Below are positions 10,991-21,258 of a stretch of 64,000 bases of DNA, piece after piece. This DNA comes from Davidsoniella eucalypti (lineage: Eukaryota > Ascomycota > Sordariomycetes > Microascales > Ceratocystidaceae), in the NCBI GenBank assembly GCA_004009845.1, contig RMBW01000023.1:248001-312000 (forward strand), written 5' to 3'. A program made the position numbers and the translations under genes. Positions within the stretch are counted from its first letter, which is position 1. Every line of letters starts with the position of its first letter. Below the pieces are notes generated by a model. It ran no database searches, had not been told where the DNA came from, and saw only the letters and a list, made by a program, of their open reading frames with translations.

Positions 10991-11040
10991 GCACACGTAG
11001 GAGGGACGTAGCAGCTCGGTGATAGTTTGAAGAACGTCTC

Positions 11041-11531
11041 CATGAGACGGGGATACTTCATCACTATCTATCTCCATCACAACATCAGAAGCATAGAGCC
11101 GTCTTAGCGTGTTTATACCCTAACCCTATGACACATAGAAACTAACATTTTTATATATCTAGCCTAGTCAGTTAAATAGAATAGTGAAGACGACATGACG
11201 TATAGGAAAAAAGGAAATATTACAAATTTAGTTAACAGCTAAAATTAGTCTTTTCTCTTTTTGTACATTTTTTTCTTAACAGGTTGCCGGAAACGCAACA
11301 CCGGAAGTATGTCGTGAACTTTGGTAGAAATCGGCATCGTGGATCCGAGACCCGAATAGTTATAAAAACAAAAAAAAAACAAAAAAGAACGGACTCTGGT
11401 AGATATGAGCGAAATCCGAGCTTGAACTTGCATTTATTGTTTAATTTCTATTCACTTTTCATTTCACAGTACCGTATAATCTTCTAGATGGAGGCAGTTT
11501 GGCAGTTTTTTCTTCTTTTTTTTTCTTCCGG
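11041..11531. other. Spacer between LINE and repeat
   Basis: AT-rich sequence with the LINE 5' junction somewhere near its left edge. No gene is supported. A single CCCTAACCCTA-like word at about 11118 is not a telomere array. Confidence 0.5.
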
Positions 11532-11651
11532 TTTGATTTGATTATATTTAACGTCTACCTAAATCACTAAGATCATTCGACGCCGGATTGGTTGCCGGAC
11601 AGATATTTAACGTCTTCCGCTTGACAAACTCAATAGCTTTGTATGTGCGGG
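11532..11651 (-). repeat. Dispersed repeat, right copy (inverted relative to 7301-7374), with extension shared with 3435-3479
   Basis: The part 11532-11605 is the reverse complement of 7301-7374. The part 11607-11651, read on the minus strand, matches 3435-3479. This copy therefore joins both shared segments and is the longest one seen. Its orientation is minus, with the ATCAAATCAAA end on the left. Confidence 0.72.
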
Positions 11652-11746
11652 ACGTTGATTTTTGATTTTTTTTTTCTTCCGGCCTAGAATTTTGCAGCAT
11701 AAAGTTTCTGTTAGGCAAGCCCAAACATGGAAGATCACCAAGATTA

Positions 11747-11844
11747 GCCCTGGTTGCACAATTGGTTAGTGCGTTGGACTTTTACGACCATCATCTGATC
11801 GAATAGCCATCCAAAGGTTGCGGGTTCGAGTCCCGCCTGGGGCG
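11747..11844 (+). tRNA. tRNA-Lys(UUU)-like gene with a 24-base intron
   Basis: A full cloverleaf can be drawn. The acceptor stem is GCCCTGG/CTGGGGC (two G-U pairs) with discriminator G. The D stem is GCAC/GTGC around AATTGGTTA, the anticodon stem TTGGA/TCCAA, and the T stem GCGGG/CCCGC around TTCGAGT. The loop starts CT-TTT-A, placing the anticodon TTT at 11781-11783. The 24 bases 11785-11808 sit at the canonical intron position, one base after the anticodon. An A-box-like TTGCACAATTGG and a B box GGTTCGAGTCC are internal promoters. The spliced length is 74. Lysine is read from the anticodon; the body also resembles fungal tRNA-Arg(UCU), so a changed anticodon is possible. The gene lies just beyond the dispersed repeat. 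Confidence 0.82.
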
Positions 11845-12817
11845 ATTTAGCTTTTTGGGGGTTGTGTTGTGAGTCAGATTTTGATTTGCCTTTTTGTTGC
11901 AAGATAGAAAAAAAAGACTGAAATAGTGGTGATATCGTGTGGTGGTGGTGATAAGTTGCGCTGATATAGTTTGAGTACTTATATTGTTCCCGGGCGGGTT
12001 TATTTTTACCAACAGTGAGTGACATTCCTTGTATTAAGTCATTTACCTTACCTTTATTGTTTTATCAAAGGCGGTGAGGACACGTATAAAAATAGATAGT
12101 TAGCAGAAAACGGTTGCGTATGTTCTTCTATATAAAGAAAAGAAAAATTGTTCGTTGATATTGATTTTCAGAGTCTGGACACCAGGTCAATAGAAACAAA
12201 GTAATATTAGGAAAGTCGTGTGATCATAGCTTTTAGGTATGTCCGATGAGGCTTAAAATCTCCTTTGGTCAAATGATTTTGAGGTGTCTATATATCTTAT
12301 CTCTCTTGGGGCTTAATCGGATCTCAAATAACTGACAGATTCCGTGCTGCGCCTCAGCCACTATTAGAGCCCCTGAGTTGAGTTTGTTATACACATCATA
12401 AAGCCTAGAGAACTGAGACCTGGAGGGTCTAGAAGCCTACGGTCCTCTGGAAATTAAGCAATGGAAAACCGGATTTCAGCGGCCCAGCTCACCAACTTAG
12501 TATAGCTGATTCGATAGAGTAGAGAGACCTCGGAGTTCGATGGTTCTAAAGTACAACTAAAGTTCCATGAGCTATAGTTTGTATAGTTGTAGTGGGGAGT
12601 GAGTCAAGAAGTTCTGATTTACAGAGTCTTCATCATTTTTCATATGCTTGCCAGGTAAAGTGCCGTTGTTTAATAACTTGATATGCACAAGCAACCAAAG
12701 AAAAAAGCATAACGGAGGCTAAAACTTAAACTCCGCTAAGCTTGCATTAGAGCTGCAGCTCAAACTTAAGCTTCTTCTTAGCTGAAGAAGATAGGATGGG
12801 TGAGTGGCTGTCTTGGT

Positions 12818-12856
12818 GTTTTTTTTTCTTTCTTTTTTTTTTTTTTTTTTTTTTTT
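12818..12856. repeat. Poly-T tract
   Basis: T run of about 40 bases with two C interruptions, a simple repeat. Confidence 0.95.
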
Positions 12857-13162
12857 AATTGACTGACCGACTTAGACTGGTCTGACAAAAAAAAAGATGT
12901 GCTGTAATATTACCGGTACTGGAAACCGGCAGTAAAACTAAAGTTGGAAACAAGGTAGACTTTGCGTACTAAGTATGTGTTGCGAACATCAATTAATGTG
13001 TTTATACAGCTACAGATTTGTAGTTTGCTGTAAGAGCACCCTGTTTGCTCTTTGACGTGTATTTCTCTAGTGGTGTGTTGTTGTAACAGTGCGTTGACAC
13101 CTTTCGGGTCATATTGTATATGATGATACGAACCGAGTTTTTATTTTCCTGATTCTTATCAT

Positions 13163-13185
13163 AGTCAGTCAGTCAGTCAGTCAGT
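13163..13185. repeat. AGTC microsatellite
   Basis: AGTC repeated five times plus a partial unit, without interruption. Confidence 0.95.
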
Positions 13186-14961
13186 GCAGAAAGAAAGGAA
13201 AACACAAGAAAAGGAAACAAGGCTGGTTCAGGGGCTAGTATTCCAGAGAAACAATAGACATGGGCACTTGATTTCCATTAGCATGTTGGCCGGTCCGTTC
13301 ATGGATGAGATTTGGCTGATTGTCATGCTAATTAATCACCGTTGCCACCATGATAGTTAGTTGTATGTGTATGTATAGTTAGTGTCACTGGTGCACTTTA
13401 CAGTACTTACAGTCCGATATGCCACTGATTCTCAGGTTGTCAAAGCAGGATGAACGTGATCTTTGTTTGGTGGTAGCTGACATTTGGCCAAGCCAGGAGG
13501 TAGCCAGCCAAGGAGAAGATGAACAGCATATCGTGGCCGGGTCTGCGTAAAAAAAGAAAAAGAAAAAAAAAGAGAATGCGTTGGAATTGTATGGGCAGTA
13601 GACCGCAGAGACAGCAGACGGTCGTAGAACGGAACAGGACAAGACCGAGTATGTAATATGATTGGTAGAGGCGCACATTACAAGTCTCAACATGCAAGTC
13701 TGCATCTCCCCTGCATGCTGAGAGATCCTGTGGCGGAGAGACAGATCAAGAGTAAGTATGTATATATATAGCCTTGACCTTGATCTTGACTCGAAGTACC
13801 CTATACAGAGAGGTCTCAAAAATGATTGCTTCTTCAAATTGTAGTTGTACATACAACTAACTGTCTGTACCTGTAGACAAGATAAGCTCGAGAAATCTAT
13901 TAGTACAGTCTGAGGGATAGTAATATGTAAAACAAAGGCTGCGATGTACAGCTGGATAAGGAGGAAGTGCTGTATCTGAGCCCCTTGTCTACAGTTACAA
14001 TGAGATGGTCCTGAGCAGGGATTTAGGTCAGAGGAGAGAGTTCAGGGACCAGAAAGCTAGACTAAGTAGAGAAATGCTACTGTATTTGCATAGTAAGAGG
14101 CACGGTAGAAAGTGGTAGCGGGAGTGAGAGAAAGCTAAAAAAGCGAGGCTAATACCAGATCTAGCAACAAGAAACAAAGAAGGAATCTACACTTGTACAC
14201 TAACAAGCTGCGCACGGAGAATTGCAAGATAGTTGAGTCTTTTTCTGTCTTGTTCTTGTGACAAGTATCGAGTAATGTAAAGAATGGAGGAGCAAAGAGA
14301 AGATATTAGAATAATGAGACGACCGGATCTTTGAAGATTTTAGTTAGTTACTGATAGAGTTTACTGCTTATTTAGAGGTTCTTTTTTTGGGAGGCTACGG
14401 TAAAACTAATAAGTCAAGTCATTATAGTCAGACCCTTAATTTTGGCGTGTGCAAGTCGATAACGCTAGATTTCCTATTATGGCCTAGTTTTTGTAAGGGG
14501 AAATGGAAACGACAGGAGAGTCAGCCATACATGATCTGTACACAGTATCCATAGTGATTAGTAGAGGCGAAAAGAAACACGACAGATGCGCAAGATGGCG
14601 ATATTGAGAACGATGAGAGCGAAGAAAACAATGTAGTCGTCGTGAGGTAGGAGTTGAGCGAGGAATGCAGAAAAGAGACGACGGAGACGGACCCAGGTAG
14701 ATGTAGGGGCCATCTATGTATCACTGCATCGCTGTATCACTATAGCATTGTAGTAAGAGTACAGATATAGCAGGAAACAGCGGGAACGGTCATGTTGATG
14801 TCATTGCTGTAGGATGAAGGACTATTAGCAGATACACATAGAAGAGTTAGCGCCAGGGAACGAGCCAGGGCAATATCTGTCATGGATGATGGCGAGGACG
14901 AAAAAAGGGACGTGATGGCTGCCGAGAAGAAGATATAAAAAACAGAGAACGATCTGCAAGA

Positions 14962-15255
14962 CTAAGCTAGACAAGAGTGCGTTCGGAGGACGATGCAATG
15001 TACAGTGTATCTGTAATCGAGCTCAGGAAGTGCGGGCCCTGGAAGCTTAGGCCTTGGAGAAGCTCCTCGACCTTCTAGAGAGATAAGTGCATTGGTTGAT
15101 GACGGTACTGGCAATATGCTGGTCAGGGTGGCCATCCTGCCCCTTCCTGACAAACCATGAAAGGGCGGACAACCCTGGCTAGAGGAGAGGCAAGCCAACA
15201 GGAGGAGGAAGAGGGGGGGGGGGGTAACAGCGGCAAGAGATTTGAAGCTTATCAT
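14962..15255 (-). other. Possible small secreted ORF (97 codons), weak
   Basis: The frame starts MISFKSLAAV and continues with a leucine run and SSSQG, which looks like a signal peptide. The rest (PVPSSTNALISLEGRG, PRPKLPGPALPEL) is Pro/Ser-rich without a known domain, and it spans a run of ten G. It sits alone in a long spacer. I list it as an unproven candidate only. Confidence 0.2.
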
Positions 15256-15755
15256 CTGCTTGTTCTTGACTCTTGTTCGTGACTCAAGGGAAACAAGAGA
15301 AGCCGCTATAAAATGCGCGAGTCGTGACTCTTGTCTTGGATTATGGCGTCGAGGCGAGGAAAGCCATTTCCATTTTTTTCGTGATTGGATCGCCGGTCAC
15401 GAGACATGGCATAAGTGAGACTTGTATTAATAAAAACCAACACAAGATTGGATATTGGCCGACGAGAAATGCAGTTGCGCCAGATTTGGACCATGTGCTG
15501 CCAAAAAGATGAAGCCAAGGGGGGGGGGCCAGGAAAGAAGCCAGGAAAGAAGCCACTACTATATGATAGAGAAGATAGAACCAGGGCCTGGCTAACTCAC
15601 TATTTGCTGGAGATACTTGAATCTCATGTCAGTGCCTGGCTAGAGCAGATCCACTGATGTTTACCATGTAGTTCGTTCTGTAGCCGGACAATCTACAGAT
15701 ATGTCGTGGGATTGCTTTGCTCCCACCTTATCCTGTCGTATCGTATCTTAACTTA

Positions 15756-16174
15756 AGTGGCAGAAATCCTGCTCCTGGCAGCCCGTTCTAATTTCCTGTT
15801 TTGTTTCTTTTTGCTTGTTTGCTCTTATTTCTTTTCCTCTGCCGCTATTCCCTTACTTTCCCTTTCTTCTTCTTTTTGTTTTATTTTCTATCCGAATATT
15901 GTCGAGAGAGCTGGTGTGTCATGCCGTTTCTTTGAGTCCTTCATTCTTTAGCGGTATCTTTTTTATTTTATTTTTATAATTCTGCCATCGACTCTGTCTT
16001 CCTTGACTGTGACAACCGCCTCAGCACGAGTTTGAGAGACTCTTCGTCTTCTCTCGCACACTCCTTATCTTATTATTCATCAGCACCCTAGGCGCTAAGC
16101 TTGAAGCCAGACGTCTCGAGGCTTTCAGACTACGCACATAAAACACCGGCAACCAACCTCCAGCGTCTCCGACA
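15756..16174 (+). promoter_or_regulatory. Pyrimidine-rich leader of the Crh-type gene
   Basis: A strongly CT-rich stretch (about 15790-15900 and 15960-16070) precedes the ATG at 16175. This is typical of 5' leaders of highly expressed fungal genes. The transcription start is not determined. Confidence 0.45.
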
Positions 16175-17743
16175 ATGCCCTCCTTGCCATCCTGCGCCAA
16201 GTGGGCGGCGCTTCTGGCGGCTCTCGCTGCGCCGGCCCTCGCCCAGGTCACCTCCGACTGCAATCCCATGGAGAAGGACTGCCCGAACGACCCGGCACTG
16301 GGCACGTCCTACTTCTGGAACTTCACCTCGGAGCCCGACTCCGACGTCTGGGAGCAAAAGGTCAGCGGCGTGACCTACGATTCCGAGCTGGGCGCCACCT
16401 TCGCCGTCACCAAGCAGGGCGACTCGCCAACTCTGCGCTCCAAGTTCTACTTCTTCTGGGGCCGCACCGAGATGATGCTCAAGTGTGCCAACGGCACCGG
16501 CATCATCTCGTCCATGATGTGGCTCAGTGACGATCTCGACGAGGTCGACTTCGAGTTCTTCGGCTCGTACCCCAACAAAGCCGCCACCAACTACTACGGC
16601 AAGGGCATCACCAGCGACAACAACAACGGCGGCTACAACACCACAGCGTTCAACAACCAGGACGGCTTCCACAACTACACTGTCGACTGGACCGCCGACT
16701 ACCTGAACTGGTACATCGACAGCGTGCTCGTCCGCACCCTTCTGCCCGAGGACGCCAACAGCACCTATACCTACCCGCAGACTCCCATGCAGTTCAACTT
16801 CGGCATCTGGGCCGGCGGTGACCCCAGCATGCCCCAGGGCACCCGCGACTGGGCCGGCGGCGACACCGACTACAGCGCTGGCCCGTACATCATGCACGTC
16901 AAGAGCGTCATGGTCACCGACTACAGCAACGGCTCCAAGGAGTACGCGTTTGCTGACCGGTCGGGCATGGCCAGTGGAATCACCATCATCAACGGCACCA
17001 GTGACGCTGTCGCTGCTATCAACCATGTGCCCGAGAAGTCGTTCTCCGAGAAGTTTGCTGCGCTCTCGACCGGAACCAAGGCCGGCGTCTTCACCGGCGC
17101 TGGCGTTGCCGCTGCTGGCCTGATCGGAGGTGCCCTCTTCTACATGATCAAGCAGCGCCAGCGCGGTGCCGCCGAGGCTGCTGCCGCCGAGAAGGCTGCC
17201 GAGGAAGCCCGCATGGAAAACGAGAACATGGCTGCCCGCGGCATCAACCCCGACAGCTTCAACGGTTCCACCGGCGCCGACTACGATCGTCTCGCTCACC
17301 AAGACTCCAACTACTACGGCGCCAACTCTATCCCCAACACTCCTATCAACCCCGATGGTCCTCTCGATAGCTACGGTGCCCACACCATGAGCGGTCTTGC
17401 TGTCGGTGCCGCTGCCGGCGCTGTCATCACCCGTCCAGACACCGCCGTCAGCAACCCCTTCACAGAACGCCATGCCATTCCCGGCACGCCAGGCCGCGGT
17501 GGCGACCTGTACCAAAACGGCGGCCTGCCTTCTCCTACGACCAACACCTTCCCCAACAGCGGCAGCAGCCCACAGAGCCCGGTCGGTGCCATCAACCGCT
17601 CCGGCACTCCGTTGTCCAACGGCGGCTTCGGCGGTCCCCGCGGCTATGAGCGTGTGGGATCACCAGCATCCAGAGGATATGCAGCCGACGAAAGCCCGAT
17701 CCAGCTGCAACACCAGCCGCCAAACGGAGGCTTCTCACGGTAG
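16175..17743 (+). CDS. Crh-type GH16 cell-wall transglycosidase, membrane-anchored (522 aa)
   Basis: Crh enzymes link chitin to beta-glucan outside the plasma membrane. The N-terminus is a signal peptide (about residues 1-24, ending PALAQ). The GH16 domain covers about 30-250, with the catalytic DEVDFEFFG: Glu123 nucleophile, Asp125 and Glu127 acid/base. FYFFWGRTEMMLK and HNYTVDWTADYLNWYID are family blocks, and many Asn-X-Ser/Thr sites suggest N-glycosylation. A hydrophobic segment at about 304-326 (GVAAAGLIGGALFYMI) is followed by the basic KQRQRG and a roughly 195-residue Gly/Pro/Asn-rich tail. This suggests a type I membrane protein with a cytosolic tail rather than the GPI anchor of many yeast Crh proteins. 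There are no introns, and the codon use is GC-rich relative to the spacers. The enzyme class is firm; the exact paralog (Crh1/Utr2/Crf type) is not. Confidence 0.93.
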   Translation: MPSLPSCAKWAALLAALAAPALAQVTSDCNPMEKDCPNDPALGTSYFWNFTSEPDSDVWEQKVSGVTYDSELGATFAVTKQGDSPTLRSKFYFFWGRTEMMLKCANGTGIISSMMWLSDDLDEVDFEFFGSYPNKAATNYYGKGITSDNNNGGYNTTAFNNQDGFHNYTVDWTADYLNWYIDSVLVRTLLPEDANSTYTYPQTPMQFNFGIWAGGDPSMPQGTRDWAGGDTDYSAGPYIMHVKSVMVTDYSNGSKEYAFADRSGMASGITIINGTSDAVAAINHVPEKSFSEKFAALSTGTKAGVFTGAGVAAAGLIGGALFYMIKQRQRGAAEAAAAEKAAEEARMENENMAARGINPDSFNGSTGADYDRLAHQDSNYYGANSIPNTPINPDGPLDSYGAHTMSGLAVGAAAGAVITRPDTAVSNPFTERHAIPGTPGRGGDLYQNGGLPSPTTNTFPNSGSSPQSPVGAINRSGTPLSNGGFGGPRGYERVGSPASRGYAADESPIQLQHQPPNGGFSR

Positions 17744-18540
17744 TTTCTATGCATATTCGCTAGTTCGACCTGAGGTGTAGCTACAGGAACATGTCTTGTC
17801 TTTTTTGGCTACTGGCTTTTTGCACGACCCCGTCTGTACTCGCACATACATTGTTGGTATAGAATACAACAGAATCTAGCCAACTGATCTTGAATGTAAA
17901 TAGAAAGCGGGAGATCAAGTATTAGCGTATCGTGTCTGTGTTGTATTTTCTGTGTTGGAAAGAGGATGGTAGTTGAAGTCTTTTTGTTTTTTTGTCCGTT
18001 TCCGTTTCCGTTTTGCATGAAGCCAGGGTGATGTCATTTTTATTATATGTGCAAAGATCGGCTTTTATAGGCTAATTATCCAAATCAAATCGCCAATGGC
18101 CGCACAATCTTGGTTTTTTTTGTTGCATAAAGTTAGTCACTAAGCTTTAGAAAGATTCCTCCTTGGTTTTAACCGTACTATCTTATACTATTTATACTGG
18201 GTTTTTATCTTTTCCCCGAGTCTTTGTCGTTGATCGTTTGTTCTGATATTTACTTGGCGGCATACTTTGTTTTCTACTATACAGCGTACAAGATTAATGG
18301 TTTGAATCTGATGTGCAAAAGGCATGTGCTCTGTCAAACACAGAAAGTGATTGTCATTTCAACTGTGTCAAATAAATGAGAGAAAGATACTCATGACTCA
18401 AACTGTTCCTGGGCATAAAGCCTATCAATACGTAGTAATGCTGCATCAAGGAGTAGTACTTGTAGTACTAAGGCGCTGTTTGCTCCTGTATCTCTGTTTG
18501 TCTGTTCTGGGCTTACCAACCTTTGCTTGTTTCGGTTTGT
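17744..18540. other. Convergent 3' spacer
   Basis: This lies between the Crh-type gene and the citrate synthase gene, which read towards each other. T-rich stretches probably hold both 3' UTRs. No gene is seen. Confidence 0.6.
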
Positions 18541-20147
18541 CTACTCGGTGTCTGTCCCACCTGGGCCGTATTCAACTAAATCTAAAAGACCCCGTAAAGT
18601 GATGCTCTTGGGACGCTCGATGGGAAGGCCAAGTGCGCGGTCCCAGACCAACTGTGCCAGAGGACCGAGTCCACGACTTACACCAAACGTTGCCGTATAA
18701 TAGAGTGTCTGAGTGAAGCCGAAGTGGTGGAAGAGGACACCGGACGCCGAGTCGACGTTTGGGAACGGATTTTTGGTGCGGCCGTGTTGGGCCAAGACAT
18801 CAGGCGCCACACGTGTCGTAGTCTGCACCAACTTGAACAGCGGATCGGCGGCTATCTTGGGCCGAGCAGCAGCAAACTCCATTAGTGCCCGGAAACGCGG
18901 ATCTGGAGCGCGGAGGACGGCATGGCCGAAGCCTGGGATCACACGGCCGGACTTGAGAGTGTCCCAGAGATAGTCCTGGATGTCGGCCTCGGTATAGTTC
19001 GTTGCGGATGGGATGGCGGCCTGCATTTGCAGCGTCCAGCGAAGGACCTCTTGTGCGGCAAGGCTATACCGATGTTTGCATATATTAGTATATACCATCC
19101 AAAAGACTTTGGTTTGCAACAGATTGATCGAGCTTGTGGCATTCACACTTACCCGTGTAATGGACCAGCGAGGCCAGCTAGACCTGCGCTGTAGCTGAGA
19201 AACGGATCACTCAAAGCACTGCCCACTAGATGTGTCGCGTGTGCTGACACGTTGCCACCCTCATGATCTCCATGGAGTGCAAGATATAGACGTAGCAGAT
19301 CTGCAAACTCCTTGTCGTCGCCTTTGCCTAGCATCCGCGCGTAGTTGAGGCCCCAGTCGGCGTTCGGGTCGACCTCTGGCACACTATCTACTCCGGCACC
19401 ATAGCTATGGGCATATATCATGGCAGCAATCGTCGGCAGCTTTGCAATAAGAGATAGCACGTCGTCCAGGACCGGCTCCCAGTACTCGGACTTGGCCAAG
19501 CCATTGGCGTAAGCAGCACCAAAGCGAGACTCGTGACTTAGCGAGGCCACAGCCATGGCAAAAGCCGTCATGGGATGTAGATTCTTGGGAAACGAACGGA
19601 GCAGGTTCTTGGTGAATTCTGGCAATGCCGCCCGTGCAGCTAGATCGCGACTAAGTGCTGTTGTTTGCGCGGAAGTCGGCACCTTGCCAGTCAACAAGAA
19701 CCAAAACATGGCTTCCGGGAGCATCTGATCGCTTCCAGGCGCGCGGGGGAGCTCGGCTTGGCACTGGGAAATGGTCTTGCCGTGGAACGTGATGCCAGCC
19801 TGCGGATCGAGGGCCGAGCCATCCCAGACAAGCGACGTCAAGCCGCGCATACCGCCGAGCACTTGGGCAACGGTCAGTGGCCCGATAGGCGCATTGGTGT
19901 GTGCCTTTAGGCGGGTGACGAGGTCGCGGCGTTGTGGGATTACGGCCTTGAAGGCTTCTTTGAGAGATGGCTCGGCTGTGGCATATGTGCGGTAGGAGTT
20001 GATATGGAGGCGACGGGTCTGTCAGATCGCGGAGGCATTATTAGTATGATTCAAGTTGAGAGACAGATATATAAAAATAACAGAACAAGACCAGGATCTC
20101 ACCGAAAGGGCCCGGAGGCTGAGGCGGCCTGAACAGCCTTTATACAT
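18541..20147 (-). CDS. Mitochondrial citrate synthase / 2-methylcitrate synthase paralog (477 aa, 3 exons)
   Basis: Exons 20147-20103, 20018-19153 and 19063-18541 give 477 residues. Introns of 84 and 89 bases have GTGAGA..CTGACAG and GTAAGT..GTATAG ends. The 45-base first exon encodes MYKGCSGRLSLRALS and, with TRRLHINSYRTYA, forms a basic Ser-rich mitochondrial presequence. The enzyme condenses acetyl-CoA (or propionyl-CoA) with oxaloacetate. The active-site pieces are present: HPMTAF (His163), GPLHGLA (His303), PGFGHAVLR (His351) and NVDSASG (Asp408). IERPKS ends the core, followed by an unusual LRGLLDLVEYGPGG tail. Many side positions differ from the usual fungal CitA and McsA sequences as I recall them, so it may be a diverged extra paralog. 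Motifs alone do not separate citrate from 2-methylcitrate synthase. Confidence 0.92.
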
Positions 20148-21258
20148 GTCTAGTGATGCTGGAGTACAGAAGGATCAGATATTGTGTTTTTTGGTTTGAT
20201 ATAGCTGAGCTATTCACTATGGCTTAAAGGACACAGAAGGTGATATCAACAAAGGCAGCTCCAGCAAGTAAAAATAATTGTTACGATAGCTTACCTGAGT
20301 AGCTGGAGATCTAAAACATAAAGGATAATAAACAAGAAAAAAGCCCATGGCATTTATAGAAAGAGAACGGAATTATATAGTTGTAAATAAAGTCGAGGAT
20401 CCGAGGTCGAGAGAGCCAAGAAAACAAGGCAGCTGCTTCCTCTCGCCCCTCGTCATCTCCAAATCCGTTGTGAGATTATGAGAGATATTGAAAGCTATAT
20501 TGAGAGTAACAGCCATACAGTACGAAAGTGACAGCGAGCCCTAGGATTAGCAAGCGGCTATGACCCGAATCGCATTGCATATTCAGGAGTCCATCGTGGC
20601 TTAATCTTGCCCCCCCCCTCTAGTTATACATGGGCCAACAATACATTTCTTTGTCTGTGTTGGAGTAAGGCAACTAACTAGGCACAAGGTATCAAATTGG
20701 GGATATTTGATATATCTGTACAGATAAAGACTCTTGGCATTCTTCAGTAGTTATTCCACCTAATAAAAGGGAGCTTTGTCATATTCATTCCATGGTTCTG
20801 CGGAAGAAATATAAAAAAGGGTCTCGTAGCTATTGAGATATCCACGAATGGCATAGGCATAATCTGCTAGTTTTTGGAGATGCCGGATATAGCCAGTAAA
20901 AAGATGACGGCATGTGATCAATTAGGAGGGGCTTGTGGAAATAATGGTTGGAGAAAGATGCCTCAGTCTTCTCCAACTTTGATGTTTCAATAACAACCAA
21001 AATCACAAAGGAAAGACGGCACAATAGTGGAGAACACAGCATTCTGACAGCAAAGACTAGCGTTACTATAGGGTGGTTACAAAGCGCCCCATGGCCTCAT
21101 TGGTATGTATGATTTAACTATGGCTATTGCATTAGATTGAGACTATATATTACACGGGCGGGAGCACGATATTAAACACTCTCGCCCCAACTACTATGTA
21201 CATGGGATCGCAACAGGCCGACTATAGTTAAAAGAGAAGGGGAGATATAAGCCCGTCT
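20148..21258. other. Intergenic, no gene seen
   Basis: Promoter side of the citrate synthase gene and 3' side of the dehydrogenase gene. AT-rich; no gene, RNA or repeat is supported. Confidence 0.55.

Larger units (their letters stand above)
7454..11040 (-). mobile_element. Degenerate Tad/I-type LINE retrotransposon, ORF2 region with 3' tail
   Basis: Reading the minus strand from right to left, the usual LINE order is visible. First is an AP-type endonuclease (about 10990 to 9870; FDVVLVQKPW, AGDFNLHTNH, LDLVLT, SDHESVG). Next is reverse transcriptase (about 9855 to 8505; TSPGHDQ, GSPTSPILFLLYLEPLL, GYVDD in place of the usual YADD). RNase H follows (8483 to 7754; IVAYSDGSK, then VPGHIGIPGNEIADTLAKEG). 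After a 3' UTR the element ends at 7454 in ATGATAAATAAATAGATAAA, a LINE-like tail. Frames change several times and stops interrupt each domain, so it cannot move on its own. No gag-like ORF1 is seen, so it is 5'-truncated near 11040-11100. The 3' UTR matches 38352-38580 (-) and 54015-54110 (+), showing a small family in the window. Confidence 0.88.
11845..15755. other. Long intergenic region, no supported gene
   Basis: About 3.9 kb without a gene I can support. It contains a T-rich tract, an AGTC microsatellite and an unsupported short reading frame with a leader-like start (14962-15255), each listed separately. Scattered short frames of 70-155 codons are low-complexity and show no family motif. 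Confidence 0.5.

Noticed and set aside
11108..11130. CCCTAACCCTA-like telomere word
   Set aside because: Only about one and a half units; no array, so it is not a telomere or a clear interstitial one.
12481..12550. tRNA-like words (GATAGAGTAGAGAG and GGAGTTCGATGG)
   Set aside because: No acceptor or anticodon stem could be paired; probably chance.
13385..13852. 155-codon minus frame in the long spacer
   Set aside because: It includes a poly-Phe run from an A-rich tract and shows no domain, leader or splice partner.
16130..17515. 461-codon open frame antisense to the Crh-type gene
   Set aside because: It is a shadow of a GC-rich, codon-biased gene. The translation is Val/Gly/Asp-rich with no domain, and the sense strand has full GH16 motifs.
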